From Methylibium rhizosphaerae (lineage in GTDB: Bacteria; Pseudomonadota; Gammaproteobacteria; Burkholderiales; Burkholderiaceae_C), in the NCBI RefSeq assembly GCF_006386545.1, contig NZ_SWAR01000007.1, positions 62,001 through 126,000 on the forward strand: a stretch of DNA of 64,000 bases, given 5' to 3'. A program made the translations under genes and the position numbers. Shown here piece by piece: positions 1 through 10,076 of this stretch (within the stretch, counting starts at the first letter, position 1; the number at the start of each line of letters is the position of its first letter). Below the pieces are notes generated by a model. The model did not search any database. It saw nothing but the letters and a program-made list of their open reading frames with translations, and was not told where the DNA came from.

Positions 1-47
1 AGCGTCGGCAGGATGACTCGATCCATGGGTTTGTCCTGTGTGCTCAT
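1..47 (-). CDS. ihfA: 5' end of a gene downstream of pheT, probably integration host factor alpha subunit (partial)
   Basis: An ATG 23 bases after the pheT stop opens a frame that runs off the left edge; 15 codons are visible (MSTQDKPMDRVILPT). Too little is present to identify it by sequence. The call rests on gene order: in proteobacteria pheST is normally followed by ihfA, which encodes one half of the DNA-bending IHF heterodimer. Upstream of the ATG there is only a weak purine-rich stretch, and a second in-frame ATG at codon 8 could be the real start. Confidence 0.45.
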   Translation of the reverse strand, partial: MSTQDKPMDRVILPT

Positions 48-70
48 GAGTCTTCGATCGGGGCCGGCGC

Positions 71-2488
71 TCAACCGCGCAGCCTCGCACCGGTTTCCTG
101 CGCCAGCGCCTGCACCACCGCCTGCTTTGCCGCTTCGATGCGCTCGTCGGTCAGCGTGGCCTCCTCATCGAGCAACTCCAGGCGCACCGCCAGACTGCGC
201 TCCTGCGCACCGATCTCCGGCGTGGGCTGCTTGGGCTTGTAGATGTCGAACAGCCGCGCAGAGCGCAGCAAGCCGCCTGTGGGCGCCGCCAGTACAACCT
301 GCATCAGCCGCTCGTGGCTTACCTGGTCGGACACGACCACCGCGATGTCGCGCGCCACGGCCTGCTGGCGCGGCAGCGGCTTGTAGTTCGGCAGCGGCAG
401 GTCCATCGCCGAGTCGGCGTCCAGCTCGAACACCACCGGGGCCAGCGGCAGTTCGTAGGCTTGCCGCCAGCGCGGGTGCAACTCGCCGACATGGCCGACC
501 ACCTTGCCGTCCAGTTCGATCGCCGCACAGCGGCCGGGGTGCATCGCGGGGTGCGTGGCCGCGATAAAGCGCGCCGACCGCGGAGCCAGCAACGCCTCCA
601 GGTCGCCCTTCACATCGTAGAAATCGACGGGCCGCTCTGCGGTACCCCATTGGAGTTCGCCGGCATCGCCATAGGCCAGGCCCGCGAGCTTGATCGGCTG
701 GCGGATGCCGGCCACCGAACGATCTCCATCGACCACGCCCACGTCGCGCCAGAACACGCGTCCGATTTCGAACACACGCACCCGTGAAGCGCGCCTTGCG
801 AGGTTGAAGCGCAACACGTTGACGAGGCTGCCGATCAGGCTGGAGCGCATCACGCTCAGCTGGCTGGCAATCGGATTGAGCAGGCGAATCGGCTGCGGGT
901 TGGCGGCCAGTTCCTGCTCCCAGCGTTCCTCGACGAAGCTGAAGTTGATGGTTTCGAAGTAGTCCTGCGCTGCCAGGGCACGACGCAAGGCGTGGGGACC
1001 ACGGCGTGCCTCCGAACGCACCCGCGGACGCACGGGCGCGATCGGCGGCGTCGCCGGAAGGCGGTCGTAGCCGATGATGCGCACCACCTCTTCGATCAGG
1101 TCTTCCTCGATCTGCAGGTCGAAGCGGTAAGCAGGCGGGGTGACCTCGATGCGCCCCGGCTGTTCGCGGAAGGCAAGACCCAGGCGACGGAACACGTCCG
1201 CGCATTGCTCTTGCGTGACCGGCATGCCGATCACCTTGGCGGCGCGGTCCACCCGCAGCGCCACAGGCTGTCGCACCGGCACGTTGACGCGCTGATCGTC
1301 CAGCGGTCCGGCCTCGCCGCCGCAGACGTCGATGATCAGTTGCGTGATGCGCTCGACGTGCTCGGCCGTCAGCTCCGGGTCGACACCGCGCTCGAAACGG
1401 TGGCCGGCATCCGTCGAGAAGTTGTAGCGGCGCGAGCGCCCGGCCACCGACTCGGGCCACCAGAACGCGGCTTCGACATACACATTGCGCGTATCGTCCG
1501 ACACCGCAGTGGCTTCGCCGCCCATGATCCCTGCCAGCGACTCGACCTGCTTGTCGTCGGCGATCACGCCGACGGTCTCGTCCACCGTGATCGTGTTGCC
1601 GTTGAGCAGCTCGAGCGACTCACCCGCCCGGCCCCAGCGCACGTGCAGGCCGCCGTGGATCTTGTCGAAATCGAAGATGTGCGAAGGCCGGCCGAACTCG
1701 AACATCACGTAGTTCGAGATGTCGACCAGCGCGCTGACCGAACGCTGACCACAGCGTGCCAGGCGGTCGACCATCCACTGCGGTGTGGCCGCCTTGGGGT
1801 TCACGTCTCGCACCACGCGGCCGGAGAAGCGGCCGCAAAGGTCGTTGGCCTCGATGCGCACCGGCAGCTTCGCGTCGTGCCTGGGCTGCACAGGCGCGAA
1901 CGCCGGCACCAGCAAAGGCGAACCGGTGAGCGCAGAGACCTCCCGCGCGATGCCATGGACGCTCAACGCATGCGCGAGGTTGGGCGTGAGCTTGAGGGTG
2001 AACAGCATGTCGTCGAGCTTCAGGTGCTCGCGAATGCTCTGCCCCACCGGCGCATCGGCGGCCAGTTCGAGCAGGCCGCCGTGATCGTCGGACAGCTTCA
2101 GCTCGCGTGCAGAGCACAACATGCCCTGGCTCTCGACGCCGCGCAGCTTGCCGAGCTTGATCTTGAACGGCTTGCCGTCTTCACCGGGCGGCAGCTCCGC
2201 ACCCACCATGGCGCACGGCACCTTCATGCCGGCACGCACGTTCGGAGCACCGCACACGATGTTCAACAGCGTGCCGGTGCCTGCATCGACCTGGCACACA
2301 TTCAGCTTGTCGGCATCGGGATGCTTGGCGACGCTTTGAACCAGCGCCACCACGACGTTGCTGAACGGCGGCGCCACCGGGCGCAGCTCTTCCACTTCCA
2401 GGCCGGCCATCGTCAGAAGGTCGGCCAGTTGCTGCGTCGAAACGGGCGGGTTGCAGAACTCTCGCAACCACGACTCGGGGAATTGCAT
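71..2488 (-). CDS. pheT: phenylalanyl-tRNA synthetase beta subunit
   Basis: Large subunit of the cytoplasmic alpha2-beta2 enzyme that charges tRNA-Phe. The 805-residue length is normal for the bacterial long form. It begins [11 protein letters not shown], has the EMAP-like tRNA-binding domain at about residues 40-150 ([21 protein letters not shown]), the B3/B4 editing region, B5 in the middle ([13 protein letters not shown]) and the FDX-ACB anticodon-binding domain at the C-terminus ([12 protein letters not shown]). It follows pheS by 24 bases and precedes the probable ihfA start, so it is co-transcribed with the thrS-infC-rpmI-rplT-pheS series. Confidence 0.98.
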   Translation of the reverse strand: MQFPESWLREFCNPPVSTQQLADLLTMAGLEVEELRPVAPPFSNVVVALVQSVAKHPDADKLNVCQVDAGTGTLLNIVCGAPNVRAGMKVPCAMVGAELPPGEDGKPFKIKLGKLRGVESQGMLCSARELKLSDDHGGLLELAADAPVGQSIREHLKLDDMLFTLKLTPNLAHALSVHGIAREVSALTGSPLLVPAFAPVQPRHDAKLPVRIEANDLCGRFSGRVVRDVNPKAATPQWMVDRLARCGQRSVSALVDISNYVMFEFGRPSHIFDFDKIHGGLHVRWGRAGESLELLNGNTITVDETVGVIADDKQVESLAGIMGGEATAVSDDTRNVYVEAAFWWPESVAGRSRRYNFSTDAGHRFERGVDPELTAEHVERITQLIIDVCGGEAGPLDDQRVNVPVRQPVALRVDRAAKVIGMPVTQEQCADVFRRLGLAFREQPGRIEVTPPAYRFDLQIEEDLIEEVVRIIGYDRLPATPPIAPVRPRVRSEARRGPHALRRALAAQDYFETINFSFVEERWEQELAANPQPIRLLNPIASQLSVMRSSLIGSLVNVLRFNLARRASRVRVFEIGRVFWRDVGVVDGDRSVAGIRQPIKLAGLAYGDAGELQWGTAERPVDFYDVKGDLEALLAPRSARFIAATHPAMHPGRCAAIELDGKVVGHVGELHPRWRQAYELPLAPVVFELDADSAMDLPLPNYKPLPRQQAVARDIAVVVSDQVSHERLMQVVLAAPTGGLLRSARLFDIYKPKQPTPEIGAQERSLAVRLELLDEEATLTDERIEAAKQAVVQALAQETGARLRG

Positions 2489-2512
2489 GTTCTTTCCTCT
2501 TCCCTCTTGTGT

Positions 2513-3568
2513 TTACTTGAACTGCGACAGGAAGCGCAGATCGCCATCGAAGAACGCGCGCAGGTCGCTCACGCCATAGCGCAGCATCGCCAGCCGGTCG
2601 ATGCCGGAGCCGAACGCGAAACCGATGTAGCGCTCTGGGTCGAGGCCCATGTTGCGAACCACCTGCGGGTGCACCTGGCCGGACCCCGACACCTCGAGCC
2701 AGCGACCCTTCAGCGGCCCGCTGCCGAACATCATGTCGATCTCGGCGCTGGGTTCGGTGAACGGAAAGTAGCTCGGCCGGAAGCGGATCTGCATGTCCTC
2801 GGTCTCGAAGAACTGCTGCAGGAAGCTGATGTAGACCGCCTTGAGGTCCTTGAAGCTGATGCCTTCGCCGACCCACAGCCCTTCGACCTGGTGGAACATC
2901 GGCGAGTGGGTCGCATCGCTGTCCACCCGGTAGGTGCGACCGGGCGCGATGACTCGGATGTCGGGCATGGGGTGGCCCGCATCCATGTCGGCCTTGTAGC
3001 GCCGCGCGTGCTGCAGGGCGTAGCGCACCTGCATCGGGCTGGTGTGGGTGCGCAGGTTCAGCGAGATGCCGTCGGTGCCCTTGGTGTCGACGTAGAAGGT
3101 GTCCTGCATGGACCGCGCCGGATGGTTGAGCGGGTTGTTCAGCGCGGTGAAGTTGTACCAGTCGCTCTCGATCTCCGGCCCGTCGGCCACGTCGAAGCCC
3201 ATCGAGCTGAAGATGGCCTCGATGCGTTCCATGGCACGCGTGATCGGGTGCATCCCGCCCGTGCCGCGATGGCGGCCCGGCAAGGTGACATCCAGCGCCT
3301 CAGCCTTGAGCTGCACCTGCAGCTCGGCTTCGGCCAGCGCCTGGCGGCGCGCGTTGAGCGCCGCCTCGACACGCTGCTTGGCCTCGTTGATTGCGGCGCC
3401 GCGTGACTTCTTCTCGTCCGGCGTCAAAGCGGCCATGCCCTTGAGCAGTTCGGTCAGGCGCCCGGCCTTCCCGAGGTACTGAGCCTTGGCGTTTTCGAGG
3501 TCGGCGGGTGTGCTCGCGGCGGTGAAATCCGCCTGCGCTGCAGCAACCAGGGCGTCGAGATCGTTCAT
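2513..3568 (-). CDS. pheS: phenylalanyl-tRNA synthetase alpha subunit
   Basis: Catalytic subunit of phenylalanyl-tRNA synthetase, a class II enzyme. Residues 1-90 form the N-terminal coiled-coil tRNA-binding arm ([15 protein letters not shown]). The catalytic core shows class II motifs: [10 protein letters not shown] (motif 2 region), [16 protein letters not shown], and [14 protein letters not shown] (motif 3) near the C-terminus. The ATG at 3568 gives 351 residues, close to the family norm. The frame stays open 21 codons further upstream, but that would put the start inside the leader hairpins. The 150-base gap to rplT carries an attenuator-like structure. Confidence 0.97.
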   Translation of the reverse strand: MNDLDALVAAAQADFTAASTPADLENAKAQYLGKAGRLTELLKGMAALTPDEKKSRGAAINEAKQRVEAALNARRQALAEAELQVQLKAEALDVTLPGRHRGTGGMHPITRAMERIEAIFSSMGFDVADGPEIESDWYNFTALNNPLNHPARSMQDTFYVDTKGTDGISLNLRTHTSPMQVRYALQHARRYKADMDAGHPMPDIRVIAPGRTYRVDSDATHSPMFHQVEGLWVGEGISFKDLKAVYISFLQQFFETEDMQIRFRPSYFPFTEPSAEIDMMFGSGPLKGRWLEVSGSGQVHPQVVRNMGLDPERYIGFAFGSGIDRLAMLRYGVSDLRAFFDGDLRFLSQFK

Positions 3569-3613
3569 GTGCTCTTTTGCCGTCGCGACACGACGGCTCG
3601 TTTCCTTGCGGCG

Positions 3614-3642
3614 AAAAAAAGGCCCGCACACAGGTGCAGGCC
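3614..3642 (-). terminator. intrinsic terminator (attenuator) in the pheS leader
   Basis: On the minus strand a 9-bp stem with one G-U pair (GGCCTGCAC / GTGCGGGCC), a 4-base loop and then seven T residues lie between rplT and pheS. A terminator inside an operon, just before its own synthetase genes, points to attenuation. E. coli pheST is also attenuated, but there a Phe-rich pheM peptide is used; no Phe-rich peptide is visible here. Confidence 0.8.
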
Positions 3643-3693
3643 TTCGCGAAGCTCGCCTCGCTGTTCGCGAGGCTCACATTGCCGTGGCTCCTT
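3640..3693 (-). promoter_or_regulatory. pheS leader: Shine-Dalgarno, AUG-UGA start-stop and alternative hairpins
   Basis: Reading the minus strand after the rplT stop there is AAGGAG, eight bases, then ATG immediately followed by TGA (3679-3674). Directly after it is a perfect 7-bp hairpin, GCCTCGC-GAACA-GCGAGGC (3673-3655). The first arm, extended as GCCTCGCGAA, can instead pair with TTCGCGAAGGC (3650-3640) with a one-base bulge, which overlaps the 5' arm of the terminator. A GTG one base out of phase (3677) opens a longer frame through the terminator but has no Phe run before it. Function is inferred from structure only. Confidence 0.5.
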
Positions 3694-3718
3694 CAAGAAC
3701 CCCGGCTCTAGCGGTTTC

Positions 3719-4075
3719 TCAAGCGAGCTGGGCCTTCACCTTGTTGACGATGCTGCCAAAAGCAGCAGGGTCGTTCACGGCCAGGTCAGCCAGCACCTTG
3801 CGGTCGATGTCGATGGCAGCCTTTTTCAGGCCGGCCATGAACTTGCTGTAGGTCAGACCCAGTTCACGGCTCGCCGCGTTGATACGGGCGATCCAGAGCT
3901 GGCGGAACACGCGCTTCTTGGCACGGCGGTCACGGTAGGCATATTGGCCAGCCTTCATCACCGCCTGCTTGGCGATGCGATAGACGTTCTTGCGGCGGCC
4001 GCGGAAGCCCTTGGCCAGGGCCAGAACCTTCTTGTGACGGGCGCGGGCGGTTACACCACGTTTGACGCGAGGCAT
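3719..4075 (-). CDS. rplT: 50S ribosomal protein L20
   Basis: 118 residues, the standard L20 length, beginning [31 protein letters not shown], which is the conserved, very basic N-terminal tail that threads into 23S rRNA; the globular C-terminal half includes [21 protein letters not shown]20 is an early large-subunit assembly protein. In enterobacteria it also represses the rpmI-rplT part of this operon by binding the mRNA. It lies 35 bases after rpmI and is followed by the pheS leader. Confidence 0.98.
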   Translation of the reverse strand: MPRVKRGVTARARHKKVLALAKGFRGRRKNVYRIAKQAVMKAGQYAYRDRRAKKRVFRQLWIARINAASRELGLTYSKFMAGLKKAAIDIDRKVLADLAVNDPAAFGSIVNKVKAQLA

Positions 4076-4110
4076 GTCTTATTCCTTTACCTAGAAGATG
4101 GAACCCGGCT

Positions 4111-4314
4111 TCAGAGGCCAGCGAAGGGCAGCATCTGAGCCATGTGCCCCATGTTGGTCTCGTGCACCGACACCGCGCCACGCAGGTGGCGCTTGTTCTT
4201 GGTGGACTTCTTGGTGAGGATGTGGCGCTTGAACGCCTGACCGCGCTTGACGGTGCCACCCGGGCGAACGCGGAAACGCTTGGCCGCGCTCTTCTTGGTC
4301 TTCATCTTGGGCAT
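4111..4314 (-). CDS. rpmI: 50S ribosomal protein L35
   Basis: 67 residues, typical of L35, beginning [25 protein letters not shown] and ending [11 protein letters not shown]. The start at 4314 has a strong Shine-Dalgarno (AGAAGGAGCAGTC-ATG on the minus strand), so the open frame that continues 38 codons upstream is not translated as part of it. L35 is a small basic protein of the large subunit. It lies between infC and rplT, as in nearly all proteobacteria. Confidence 0.97.
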   Translation of the reverse strand: MPKMKTKKSAAKRFRVRPGGTVKRGQAFKRHILTKKSTKNKRHLRGAVSVHETNMGHMAQMLPFAGL

Positions 4315-4433
4315 GACTGCTCCTTCTGATTGGTCCCATGAGGCGCCGCGAACCTCTCGCGGACTTGGGTGCCCTTCGGGACTTGCCGATGCGGCGGCGA
4401 CCAAACCCCCGCACCGGTGAAACTGCAAGAAAC
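4315..4433 (-). promoter_or_regulatory. rpmI leader between infC and rpmI, possible L20 autoregulatory RNA
   Basis: This 119-base gap is long for the operon and can form several hairpins on the minus strand (for example CCGCGA-GAGG-TTCGCGG just upstream of the rpmI ribosome-binding site). In E. coli the equivalent gap and the end of infC hold the L20 repressor site. Position and structure potential suggest the same role; I cannot show the L20-binding fold by eye. Confidence 0.35.
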
Positions 4434-4985
4434 CTATTTCTTCTTCTTCGGGGCCAGCACCATGATCATCTGGCGCCCTTCGAGCTTGGGCATGTTCTCG
4501 ACCTGGGAGATCTCTGCGAGGTCATCCCGGATCCGCTCCAGCAACCGCATGCCGATGTCCTGGTGCGTGATCTCGCGGCCCCGGAAGCGCAGCGTGATCT
4601 TGGCCTTGTCGCCGTCTTCACCCAGGAAGCGCTTCAGGTTGCGCAGCTTGATCTGGTAGTCGCCTTCGTCGGTACCCGGACGGAACTTGACTTCCTTGAT
4701 GTCGATGACGTGCTGCTTTGCCTTCTGCTCCGCGGCCTTCTTCTGCTCGGCGTACTTGAACTTGCCGTAGTCCATCAGGCGGCACACCGGCGGGTCCGCC
4801 GTGGCAGCGATCTCCACGAGATCGACGTCGTGCTCCGCAGACAGTCGCAGGGCTTCCTGGATGCTCACGATGCCGAGCGGCTCGTTGTCCACACCGTTCA
4901 AGCGAACTTCGGGAGCGGTGATCTCCCGATTCAGCCGGTGCTTACGTTCAACGTTGGGCTGTCGGCGGTCGGCAAAAGTAGCGAT
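4434..4985 (-). CDS. infC: translation initiation factor IF-3, AUC start codon
   Basis: IF-3 binds the 30S subunit, blocks early 50S joining and proofreads initiator tRNA and start codon. The conserved protein begins (M)[20 protein letters not shown], and the codon before Ala-2 is ATC (4985-4983), with GGAAGGA nine bases upstream. The first in-frame ATG/GTG/TTG-type start (4901) would delete 28 conserved N-terminal residues. The AUC start gives 183 residues, the expected size. It has the linker and C-terminal domain ending in VLAPKKKK. In E. coli the rare AUU start lets IF-3 repress its own synthesis; AUC would serve the same purpose. It lies 91 bases after thrS. Confidence 0.95.
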   Translation of the reverse strand: MATFADRRQPNVERKHRLNREITAPEVRLNGVDNEPLGIVSIQEALRLSAEHDVDLVEIAATADPPVCRLMDYGKFKYAEQKKAAEQKAKQHVIDIKEVKFRPGTDEGDYQIKLRNLKRFLGEDGDKAKITLRFRGREITHQDIGMRLLERIRDDLAEISQVENMPKLEGRQMIMVLAPKKKK

Positions 4986-5076
4986 GGTCAGGTTCCTTCC
5001 GGGGCTCGCACCCCAAGCTTCAACACACGCGCTCCCGGTTCAACCGGTACGAAGAGCCGGCAAACGGCCGGCTGCA

Positions 5077-6996
5077 TCACACCTTCTGGGCGATGTCACT
5101 AGCAATCCTCTGGGAGAAGGCATCTAGGGGCATCACACCGAGGTCCTGGTTGCCTCGGGCGCGCACCGCAACGGCCCCGGACGCTTTCTCCTTGTCGCCG
5201 ACAACGAGCAGGTACGGGACCTTTTGCAACGAATGCTCGCGGATTTTATAGGTAATTTTCTCGTTGCGCAAATCGAGGTGCGTTCTAAGTCCTTGTTTTT
5301 GAAGCGTTTTGGCTACCTCGGCAGCGTAATCAGCCTGGGAATCAGTGATGTTGAGGACCGCCACCTGCACCGGCGCCAGCCAAACCGGCATGGCGCCGGC
5401 GTGCTGCTCGATCAGGATGCCGATGAAGCGCTCCAGGCTGCCAACGATCGCCCGATGCAGCATGACCGGGCGCTGGCGGGTGCCGTCTTCCGCCACGTAT
5501 TCGGCGTCCAGGCGCTCGGGCATCGAAAAATCGACCTGCATCGTCCCGCACTGCCACTGGCGGCCGAGCGCGTCCTTCAGGGTGTATTCGATCTTCGGCC
5601 CGTAGAACGCTCCATCGCCCGGGGCGACCACGAAATCGCAGTTGGAGCGCCGCAGGCTTTCCATCAGCGCGGCTTCGGCCTTGTCCCAGCTCGCGTCGGA
5701 GCCGATGCGCTGCTCGGGCCGCGTGGCGATCTTGTAGATGATCTCGGTGAAGCCGAAGTCCTTGTAGACGTGCTGCAGCAGCTCCGTGTAGGCCACGCAC
5801 TCGCCGAGGATGTGGTCTTCAGTGCAGAAGATGTGGCCGTCGTCCTGGGTGAAGCCGCGCACCCGCATGATGCCGTGCAGCCCCCCCGTCGGCTCGTTGC
5901 GGTGGCACTGGCCGAATTCGCCATAGCGCAGCGGCAGGTCGCGATAGCTCTTGATGCCCTGCTTGAAGATCAGGATGTGCCCCGGGCAGTTCATCGGCTT
6001 GAGCGCGTAGTCCCGCTTCTCGCTCTCCGTCGTGAACATGTTGTCGCGGTACTTGTCCCAGTGGCCGGTCTTTTCCCACAGCGTCTTGTCGAGCAGCTGC
6101 GGCCCCTTGACCTCCTGGTAGCCGTTGTCACGGTAGACGGCCCGCATGTACTGCTCCACCTGCTGCCAGACCGTCCAGCCCTTCGGGTGCCAGAACACGA
6201 CGCCCGGCGCATGGTCGTCGATGTGGAACAGGTCGAGTTCGCGCCCCAGCTTGCGGTGGTCGCGCTTCTCGGCCTCTTCGAGCATGTGCAGGTACTGCTG
6301 GAGCTCGTCTTTCGTGGCCCAGGCGGTGCCGTAGATGCGCTGCAGCTGCTCGTTGCGGTGGTCGCCGCGCCAGTAGGCGCCGGCGACCTTCATCAGCTTG
6401 AAGTGCTTGAGCTTGCCCGTGCTCGGCACGTGCGGGCCCCGGCACAGGTCTTCGAAGGCGCCCTCCCGGTACAGCGACACGTCTTCATTGGCGGGAATGC
6501 TGGCAATGATCTCGGCCTTGTAGTGCTCGCCGATCCCCTTGAAATACGCCACGGCCTCGTCGCGCGGCAGCACACGCCGCTCGACCTTCTCGTCCTTCCG
6601 GGCCAGCTCGGCCATCTTCTGCTCGATGGCCTGCAGGTCTTCGGGCGTGAAGGGGCGCTTGTATGAAAAGTCGTAGTAGAAGCCGTTTTCGATCACCGGG
6701 CCGATCGTGACTTGCGCCTCGGGAAAGAGCTCCTTCACCGCATAAGCCAGCAGGTGGGCGGTCGAATGGCGAATGACCTCCAGGCCGTCTGCGTCCTTTT
6801 CGGTCACGATGGCCAGCGGCGTGTCCTTTTCGATGCGAAAGCTCGTGTCGACCACACGGGCGTCATTGCCCACGCCGACGCGGCCGGCGATCGCCGCCTT
6901 GGCAAGGCCGGCGCCAATGGAGGCCGCCACTTCGGCCACGGTCACCGGGCCTGGGTATTCGCGTTTGGACCCGTCGGGAAGCTGAACAGAAATCAT
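5077..6996 (-). CDS. thrS: threonyl-tRNA synthetase
   Basis: 639 residues, full length. It has an N-terminal TGS domain ([19 protein letters not shown]), the SAD editing domain with [16 protein letters not shown] at about residue 77, a class II catalytic core with the zinc ligands ([15 protein letters not shown]) and the motif 2 region ([23 protein letters not shown]), and an anticodon-binding C-terminal domain from about 535. It charges tRNA-Thr and edits Ser-tRNA-Thr. It is the first structural gene of the translation operon, and its 5' leader carries a Thr-codon attenuator. Confidence 0.98.
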   Translation of the reverse strand: MISVQLPDGSKREYPGPVTVAEVAASIGAGLAKAAIAGRVGVGNDARVVDTSFRIEKDTPLAIVTEKDADGLEVIRHSTAHLLAYAVKELFPEAQVTIGPVIENGFYYDFSYKRPFTPEDLQAIEQKMAELARKDEKVERRVLPRDEAVAYFKGIGEHYKAEIIASIPANEDVSLYREGAFEDLCRGPHVPSTGKLKHFKLMKVAGAYWRGDHRNEQLQRIYGTAWATKDELQQYLHMLEEAEKRDHRKLGRELDLFHIDDHAPGVVFWHPKGWTVWQQVEQYMRAVYRDNGYQEVKGPQLLDKTLWEKTGHWDKYRDNMFTTESEKRDYALKPMNCPGHILIFKQGIKSYRDLPLRYGEFGQCHRNEPTGGLHGIMRVRGFTQDDGHIFCTEDHILGECVAYTELLQHVYKDFGFTEIIYKIATRPEQRIGSDASWDKAEAALMESLRRSNCDFVVAPGDGAFYGPKIEYTLKDALGRQWQCGTMQVDFSMPERLDAEYVAEDGTRQRPVMLHRAIVGSLERFIGILIEQHAGAMPVWLAPVQVAVLNITDSQADYAAEVAKTLQKQGLRTHLDLRNEKITYKIREHSLQKVPYLLVVGDKEKASGAVAVRARGNQDLGVMPLDAFSQRIASDIAQKV

Positions 6997-7031
6997 CGTT
7001 GTCCTCGTCGTGCAGCACGGTGCTGCAGAAA

Positions 7032-7058
7032 CAAAAAAGCGCGGTGGGCGCCGCGCTT
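7032..7058 (-). terminator. thrS attenuator terminator hairpin
   Basis: On the minus strand AGCGCGG-CGCCCA-CCGCGCT forms a perfect 7-bp stem followed by TTTTT, ending about 35 bases before the thrS ATG. Its 5' arm (with GAAAGC just before it) can instead pair with GCCGCGGCTTTC about 20 bases upstream, giving 11 pairs with one bulged G. The two structures exclude each other, as in classical amino-acid attenuators. Confidence 0.85.
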
Positions 7059-7097
7059 TCTTTGGAACGAAGACAAACGAAAGCCGCGGCCGACCGA

Positions 7098-7139
7098 CTA
7101 GACCTCAGTAAAGAAGGTGGTCGTAGTTCGCGGTGTCAT
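7098..7139 (-). CDS. thrS leader peptide (13 residues, Thr-rich)
   Basis: A 13-codon frame, [13 protein letters not shown]-stop, lies between the thrS promoter and the thrS terminator. Six of 13 codons are for threonine, four of them consecutive (ACT ACG ACC ACC). The stop codon lies a few bases before the first antiterminator arm. A ribosome finishing the peptide would cover that arm and let the terminator form. A ribosome stalled on Thr codons for lack of charged tRNA-Thr would leave it free to build the antiterminator. The start context is weak (GACGGGTT-ATG), which is common for leader peptides. Confidence 0.8.
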   Translation of the reverse strand: MTPRTTTTFFTEV

Positions 7140-7178
7140 AACCCGTCGTGCCTTTCTCGCTCTTGTTGAGTGGCGGCG

Positions 7179-7184
7179 ATTGTA
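7179..7184 (-). promoter_or_regulatory. probable -10 element of the thrS promoter
   Basis: TACAAT on the minus strand, 40 bases upstream of the leader-peptide ATG. The -35 region is poor (around CTGTGC at 17-base spacing). This places the transcription start near 7172, so that the leader RNA would contain the whole peptide and attenuator. Confidence 0.45.
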
Positions 7185-7218
7185 CGCGCTAGAGTCTCGC
7201 GGCACAGCAGGGGTATCC

Positions 7219-8415
7219 ATGCGAAATCGTTCGTTGCGGCGGCTGGCTGCCGCCTTCATCACACTGGCCCTCGCCTCCTGCGGGGGTGGTGGAGGCGACG
7301 ACGGCGGAGCGACCGCGCCCGACCTGCAGGACTTCGGCGGCACCGTGCTCAGCCGCGTGGCCCGCAGCGGCGTTGCCGGCACCTGGGGCTACACCGCACC
7401 CGACGGGTCTCGCTATGCGCTCGTGGGCACGGCCAAGGGCGTCCTGGTGCTCGACCTGCGCGATGGCACCGTGCCGCGGGTCGTCGACGAGGTCGACGGC
7501 CCGACCAACACCACCGTACCGGGCATCTACTGGCGCGAAATGCGTGTCCACGGCAGTTATGCCTATGTCGTGTCCGAGCACACGGCGCCTCGCGGCGGCG
7601 TGATGATCCTCGACCTTTCCGGGCTGCCGGCCAGCGTGCGCTTCGTGAAGACGTTCACCCCGCAGGACGGGGAACTGGCCGCACACACGCTGGACATCGA
7701 CACCGCCCGGGGCCTGCTCTACCTGCAGCGCGCAACCAACCACCCGGCGCCTCACGGCTCGACCAAGGGGCGCCTCAACGCGCCGGACAAGCAGCCCCTG
7801 CATCCGGTCGGCGGACCCAACGACGGCTCCATCGAAATCTGGGATCTCTCGGCCGACCCCGAAAACCCGACATACGTCACCACGTTCAACCAGCACAGGA
7901 GCGTGCACGACATGACGGCCATCGGCGACCGTGTCTACGTGGCCGAAGGCAACGCGAGCAGCTATTCGATCTGGGACGTGCGAGACGCCACGGCACCGGC
8001 GCTCGTGACGCGCTGGTCTGCCTCGGGCAACTTTGCCCACAACATCTGGCCCAGCGGCGACGGCAGCTTTGTCGTCACCACCGAGGAATACCCGAACGGC
8101 CTGCCGGCGCGCGTGTGGCGACTGAACGGCTCCGCCGCTCCCACGCTGTTGTCACAGTTCCGCGTCGGCCAGGGCACTCCGCACAACGTGGTCATGGAAG
8201 GTCGCATGGCCTATCTCAGCCACTACACCGAAGGCGGCGTGGCGGTCGACCTGTCCGACCCGGCCTCGCCGCGCGTGGTCGCGCGCGTGGACACCACGCC
8301 GGCCATCGGCCCCAGCCTGTCCGGCTGCTGGGGTGTCTACAAATTCCCGGGGTTGCCGTGGATGACCTGCAGCGACATCAGCCGCGGCTTCCACCTGATC
8401 CAGCTCACCTTCTGA
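7219..8415 (+). CDS. LVIVD-repeat type lipoprotein of unknown function
   Basis: 398 residues. A lipoprotein signal peptide (MRNRSLRRLAAAFITLALASC, Cys near residue 21) is followed by a Gly/Asp-rich linker. The rest consists of beta-propeller-like repeats with YALVGTAKGVLVLDLRDGTVPRVV, GGVMILDLSG, GSIEIWDLSADPENPTYV, SYSIWDVRDATAPALV and GGVAVDLSDPASPRVV, the pattern of LVIVD/WD-like secreted proteins. The likely location is a membrane-anchored periplasmic or surface protein; no enzymatic residues can be assigned. The ATG at 7219 is chosen over a GTG at 7117 because it starts the signal peptide and avoids the thrS promoter. It converges on aceA. Confidence 0.8.
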   Translation: MRNRSLRRLAAAFITLALASCGGGGGDDGGATAPDLQDFGGTVLSRVARSGVAGTWGYTAPDGSRYALVGTAKGVLVLDLRDGTVPRVVDEVDGPTNTTVPGIYWREMRVHGSYAYVVSEHTAPRGGVMILDLSGLPASVRFVKTFTPQDGELAAHTLDIDTARGLLYLQRATNHPAPHGSTKGRLNAPDKQPLHPVGGPNDGSIEIWDLSADPENPTYVTTFNQHRSVHDMTAIGDRVYVAEGNASSYSIWDVRDATAPALVTRWSASGNFAHNIWPSGDGSFVVTTEEYPNGLPARVWRLNGSAAPTLLSQFRVGQGTPHNVVMEGRMAYLSHYTEGGVAVDLSDPASPRVVARVDTTPAIGPSLSGCWGVYKFPGLPWMTCSDISRGFHLIQLTF

Positions 8416-8417
8416 AC

Positions 8418-8449
8418 AAAAAGGCCCGGACGCTTGTGGCGTCCGGGCC
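8418..8449 (-). terminator. terminator of aceA, shared with the convergent lipoprotein gene
   Basis: A perfect 11-bp stem GGCCCGGACGC / GCGTCCGGGCC with a 5-base loop. On the minus strand it is followed by TTTTTG, making it a strong intrinsic terminator for aceA. It may also stop read-through from the plus-strand gene ending at 8415. Confidence 0.9.
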
Positions 8450-8490
8450 AGGCCCCCGGGGTCTCGGAGGCTTGCAGCTGTGGGCGGAGA

Positions 8491-9789
<1,299 letters not shown>

Positions 9790-9849
9790 GGCTTTTCTCC
9801 AGTCAGATGAAACGGCGATGAAACTGGGTTCAAGAATAGGCCTGCCCCT

Positions 9850-9965
9850 TCCGCTTGCAAAGACTTATGTCTTATAGAAGACCAAAAATCTTCGCTTTTA
9901 AAATCAATAACTTAGTCATTGCATTTCTGAATGCGAAATCAGCTTTCTCGCAATGAGAAATTTTG
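9850..9965. promoter_or_regulatory. AT-rich divergent control region between aceA and the ureohydrolase gene
   Basis: An unusually AT-rich stretch in GC-rich DNA. It contains AAGAC-TTAT-GTCTT (9860-9873), GCATT-TCTG-AATGC (9921-9934) and TTTCTC-GCAAT-GAGAAA (9944-9960), all perfect inverted repeats, plus CTTGCAAAG (9855-9863), which resembles the TTTGCAAA-type sites of RamB-like regulators of acetate genes. Which protein binds is inference. Confidence 0.5.
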
Positions 9966-10076
9966 CGGCGCCGCATCATGCCGATATTTCACATCGCGGA
10001 ACGCTCTTTTTCGCATGTGAAAACGTCGCCGAAGCGCTGCGTATCATCATTCGCCCTCCCCTGACACCCCGAGCTC

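Noticed and set aside
992-3406. 804-codon open frame on the plus strand opposite pheT and pheS
   Set aside because: It lies opposite highly conserved synthetase genes. The translation is His/Arg/Ala-rich with no domains, as expected for antisense frames in GC-rich DNA.
3300-3677. Phe leader peptide from the GTG at 3677 as the pheST sensor
   Set aside because: The only Phe-Phe pair lies inside the terminator T tract, too late to control folding, so a classical Phe-codon sensor is not supported; the start-stop reading is kept as a separate hypothesis.
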